Source of the DNA: an uncultured Kangiellaceae bacterium
GTDB taxonomy: Bacteria; Pseudomonadota; Gammaproteobacteria; Enterobacterales; Kangiellaceae
DNA length: 40,526 nucleotides
Direction: 5' to 3'
NCBI GenBank assembly: GCA_905479925.1
Contig: CAJQOL010000038.1
Location: forward strand, 1-40,526
A program made the translations under genes and the position numbers. Below the pieces are notes generated by a model. That model saw nothing but the letters and a program-made list of their open reading frames with translations, was not told where the DNA came from and searched no databases. The first letter of the stretch is position 1. Each line of letters starts with the position of its first letter. Below are positions 39,338 to 40,526 of this stretch, piece by piece.

Positions 39338-39811
39338 CTATTCCTTAATGCTGGCTTTTAGCTTATCAACAATTATTTGATTAGCTTCAGGAAACTCACA
39401 TTCATCCAATTTGGCCAACTCAACCCATCGGATAGGCTGCCCTTCGGCTCCCTCTTCCGTACCACTATATTCACTTACCCAATAGAAATTTAACTCAACA
39501 AGCTTATCTGTGTAGTCGAATAATTGCTGATAATAAAACTGGCTATCAACAACTTTTATATTAAGTTCTTCCAATAGTTCTCGACTTAGCGATTGCTGAT
39601 GAGTTTCTCCCGGCTCAACTTTACCGCCCGGAAACTCCCATAAACCGCCTTGATGCTTATTATTGGGTCGTTTAGCTAGCAGTACCTGTTGCCGATTGTC
39701 GAAATCGTTAACAATTATGCCGGCAACAACCTCAATTCTCTTTTGTTCTTTGGGGCCGCATTCAATCGGCTCAGTTATCGTATTATTATTTTTCATCATT
39801 TTTTGGCTCAA
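39338..39811 (-). CDS. mutT: MutT-like Nudix hydrolase (8-oxo-dGTP diphosphatase family)
   Basis: Nudix pyrophosphohydrolase of 157 residues, probably cleaning 8-oxo-dGTP from the nucleotide pool. The Nudix box is GGKVEPGETHQQSLSREL followed by LEELNI: the glycine and all glutamates are in place, but the Gly normally found near the end (E-E-x-G-U) is Asn. The upstream HQGGLWEFPGGKVEPGE matches MutT, including the FPGG segment. The N-terminus has an extra ~25 polar residues, and Met5 or Met6 could also start the protein. The position next to secA is conserved in gammaproteobacteria, but a terminator separates them here, so mutT needs its own promoter, which I could not place. Confidence 0.88.
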   Translation of the reverse strand: MSQKMMKNNNTITEPIECGPKEQKRIEVVAGIIVNDFDNRQQVLLAKRPNNKHQGGLWEFPGGKVEPGETHQQSLSRELLEELNIKVVDSQFYYQQLFDYTDKLVELNFYWVSEYSGTEEGAEGQPIRWVELAKLDECEFPEANQIIVDKLKASIKE

Positions 39812-39889
39812 ACACCACCGAAAAAGTCTCGATCCTTTTTACTTAAAAAGTGATATATGAAGGCTTAATCAAGTTATAGAACTGCAATT

Positions 39890-39913
39890 AAAAAAGGCGC
39901 TAAATTAGCGCCT
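39890..39913 (-). terminator. Rho-independent terminator after secA
   Basis: On the minus strand GGCGCTA-ATT-TAGCGCC forms a perfect 7-base-pair stem with a three-base loop, followed by six T residues. It begins about 30 bases past the secA stop, clearly ending the secA transcript before mutT. Confidence 0.9.
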
Positions 39914-39941
39914 CTTAATGTTTGGTAAATTACCCAACAAT

Positions 39942-40526
39942 TTAGACGAGTTTACCGTGACATTGTTTATATTTTTTACCTGAACCACAAGGACAAGGTT
40001 CGTTTCGACCTACTTTTTGACCTTCTCGAGTATATGGTGTGTGTGCCTCAGCCTGCTGTTGTTGCTGTTGTTGCTGTTGCTGCTGTTGCTCAGGTATTGC
40101 AGAACCTTGTTCATGCTCGTACGTAACACCACTTGCCTGTGATTCTCGTCTACGCTGCTCTTCAACGGCGGTCACATCTTCAGGGTCTTTAACTTGCACC
40201 TTAGATAGAATGCTTATCACGTCAAATTTGACGTTTTCTAACATTTCGGCAAACAACTCGAAGGCTTCGCGCTTATATTCTTGCTTTGGGTTCTTTTGTG
40301 CGTAACTTCGTAAACCTATTCCTTGTCGCAAGTGATCCATCGATGCCAAATGCTCTTTCCAATGGCTATCGAGGTTTTGCAACATCACTGATTTTTCGAA
40401 GTGTCGAATAACAATATCGCCAACCTGCTCTTCTTTCGACTCATACTCGTCAGTCAATGCCGTTAAAATCTTCTCTCTTAATGGTTCCTCATGAAGCTCT
40501 TCATCTTCATCAAGCCATTGTTGAAT
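39942..40526 (-). CDS. secA: Preprotein translocase ATPase SecA, C-terminal part, cut by window edge
   Basis: The last 194 residues of the motor ATPase of the Sec pathway. The frame is open to base 40526 (beginning [20 protein letters not shown]), so the ATP-driven motor lies outside the window. The helical scaffold end is visible ([21 protein letters not shown], given here by its start and end), then [21 protein letters not shown]. The C-terminal tail carries a run of 12 glutamines followed by a zinc-binding motif [15 protein letters not shown] that binds SecB and lipids. An apparent start codon near 40457 is an internal TTG. A terminator follows the stop. Confidence 0.96.
   Translation of the reverse strand: MQQWLDEDEELHEEPLREKILTALTDEYESKEEQVGDIVIRHFEKSVMLQNLDSHWKEHLASMDHLRQGIGLRSYAQKNPKQEYKREAFELFAEMLENVKFDVISILSKVQVKDPEDVTAVEEQRRRESQASGVTYEHEQGSAIPEQQQQQQQQQQQQAEAHTPYTREGQKVGRNEPCPCGSGKKYKQCHGKLV
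40053..40088. repeat. Trinucleotide repeat coding for polyglutamine in SecA
   Basis: Twelve consecutive glutamine codons on the minus strand, a mixture of CAA and CAG, so it is a degenerate microsatellite rather than a pure one. It lies in the flexible SecA linker between the scaffold helix and the zinc-binding tail. Confidence 0.9.

Noticed and set aside
40039..40305. Open frame on the plus strand opposite secA, rich in cysteine
   Set aside because: It is the antisense shadow of the glutamine repeat and the SecA tail.
1..40526. Mobile elements, prophage, CRISPR, toxin-antitoxin or defence islands
   Set aside because: No transposase, integrase, phage protein, repeat-spacer array or known defence gene seen; the ygfX-like protein is the only one with a toxin-like relative and it sits in its conserved sdhE context.

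Overview
This window looks like chromosome from a free-living, probably marine gammaproteobacterium with an AT-rich genome. The clues are the gene order from rpsB to dnaE (uppS-cdsA-dxr-rseP order, as in Pseudomonas rather than E. coli), the sdhE/ygfX/ygfZ cluster, prfB-lysS, secA next to mutT, and several secreted or surface proteins typical of marine lineages (MshQ-like DUF6701 protein, Pla-1/VolA-like lipase, penicillin-acylase family protein, PKD lipoprotein). A Kangiellaceae-like relative is a guess from overall character, not something the sequence proves. No tRNA, rRNA, CRISPR array, insertion sequence, phage gene or plasmid gene was seen. Both edges cut genes: a GNAT acetyltransferase on the left and secA on the right.

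Layout. Positions 1-483 hold the end of a GNAT acetyltransferase (+), convergent with a PKD-repeat lipoprotein whose C-terminal domain resembles an SGNH hydrolase (503-3004, -). Positions 3316-21580 are a continuous minus-strand block, transcribed right to left: rpsB, tsf, pyrH, frr, uppS, cdsA, dxr, rseP, bamA, skp, lpxD, fabZ, lpxA, lpxB, rnhB, dnaE. It links translation (S2, EF-Ts, ribosome recycling), UMP synthesis, isoprenoid and undecaprenyl-phosphate synthesis, phospholipid precursor supply, outer-membrane protein assembly, sigma-E activation, lipid A synthesis and replication. Many junctions overlap or are only a few bases apart. rpsB has a good candidate promoter with a GC-rich discriminator and a structured leader. 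A textbook intrinsic terminator sits between rpsB and tsf, and a strong hairpin lies between frr and uppS.

Positions 21906-22634 hold ygfX and sdhE (-), divergent from ygfZ (+, 22926-23744). An HDOD-domain protein and a 1,442-residue MshQ-like protein follow on the plus strand to 28975. Positions 29123-36351 are an accessory minus-strand stretch: a penicillin-acylase family N-terminal-nucleophile hydrolase, a terminator, an outer-membrane lipase lipoprotein, and a GAF/HD-GYP protein with an unusually split HD-GYP domain. The right end returns to core genes on the minus strand: lysS, prfB (with the intact programmed +1 frameshift), a MutT-like Nudix hydrolase, a terminator, and the C-terminal end of secA with a polyglutamine linker.

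I did not find a clearly new multi-gene system. The observations most worth a second look are the PKD/SGNH-like lipoprotein, the split HD-GYP protein, the MshQ-like protein without a pilus locus in view, the predicted shift in lipid A acyl-chain length from the LpxA ruler residue, and the regulatory layout around rpsB.
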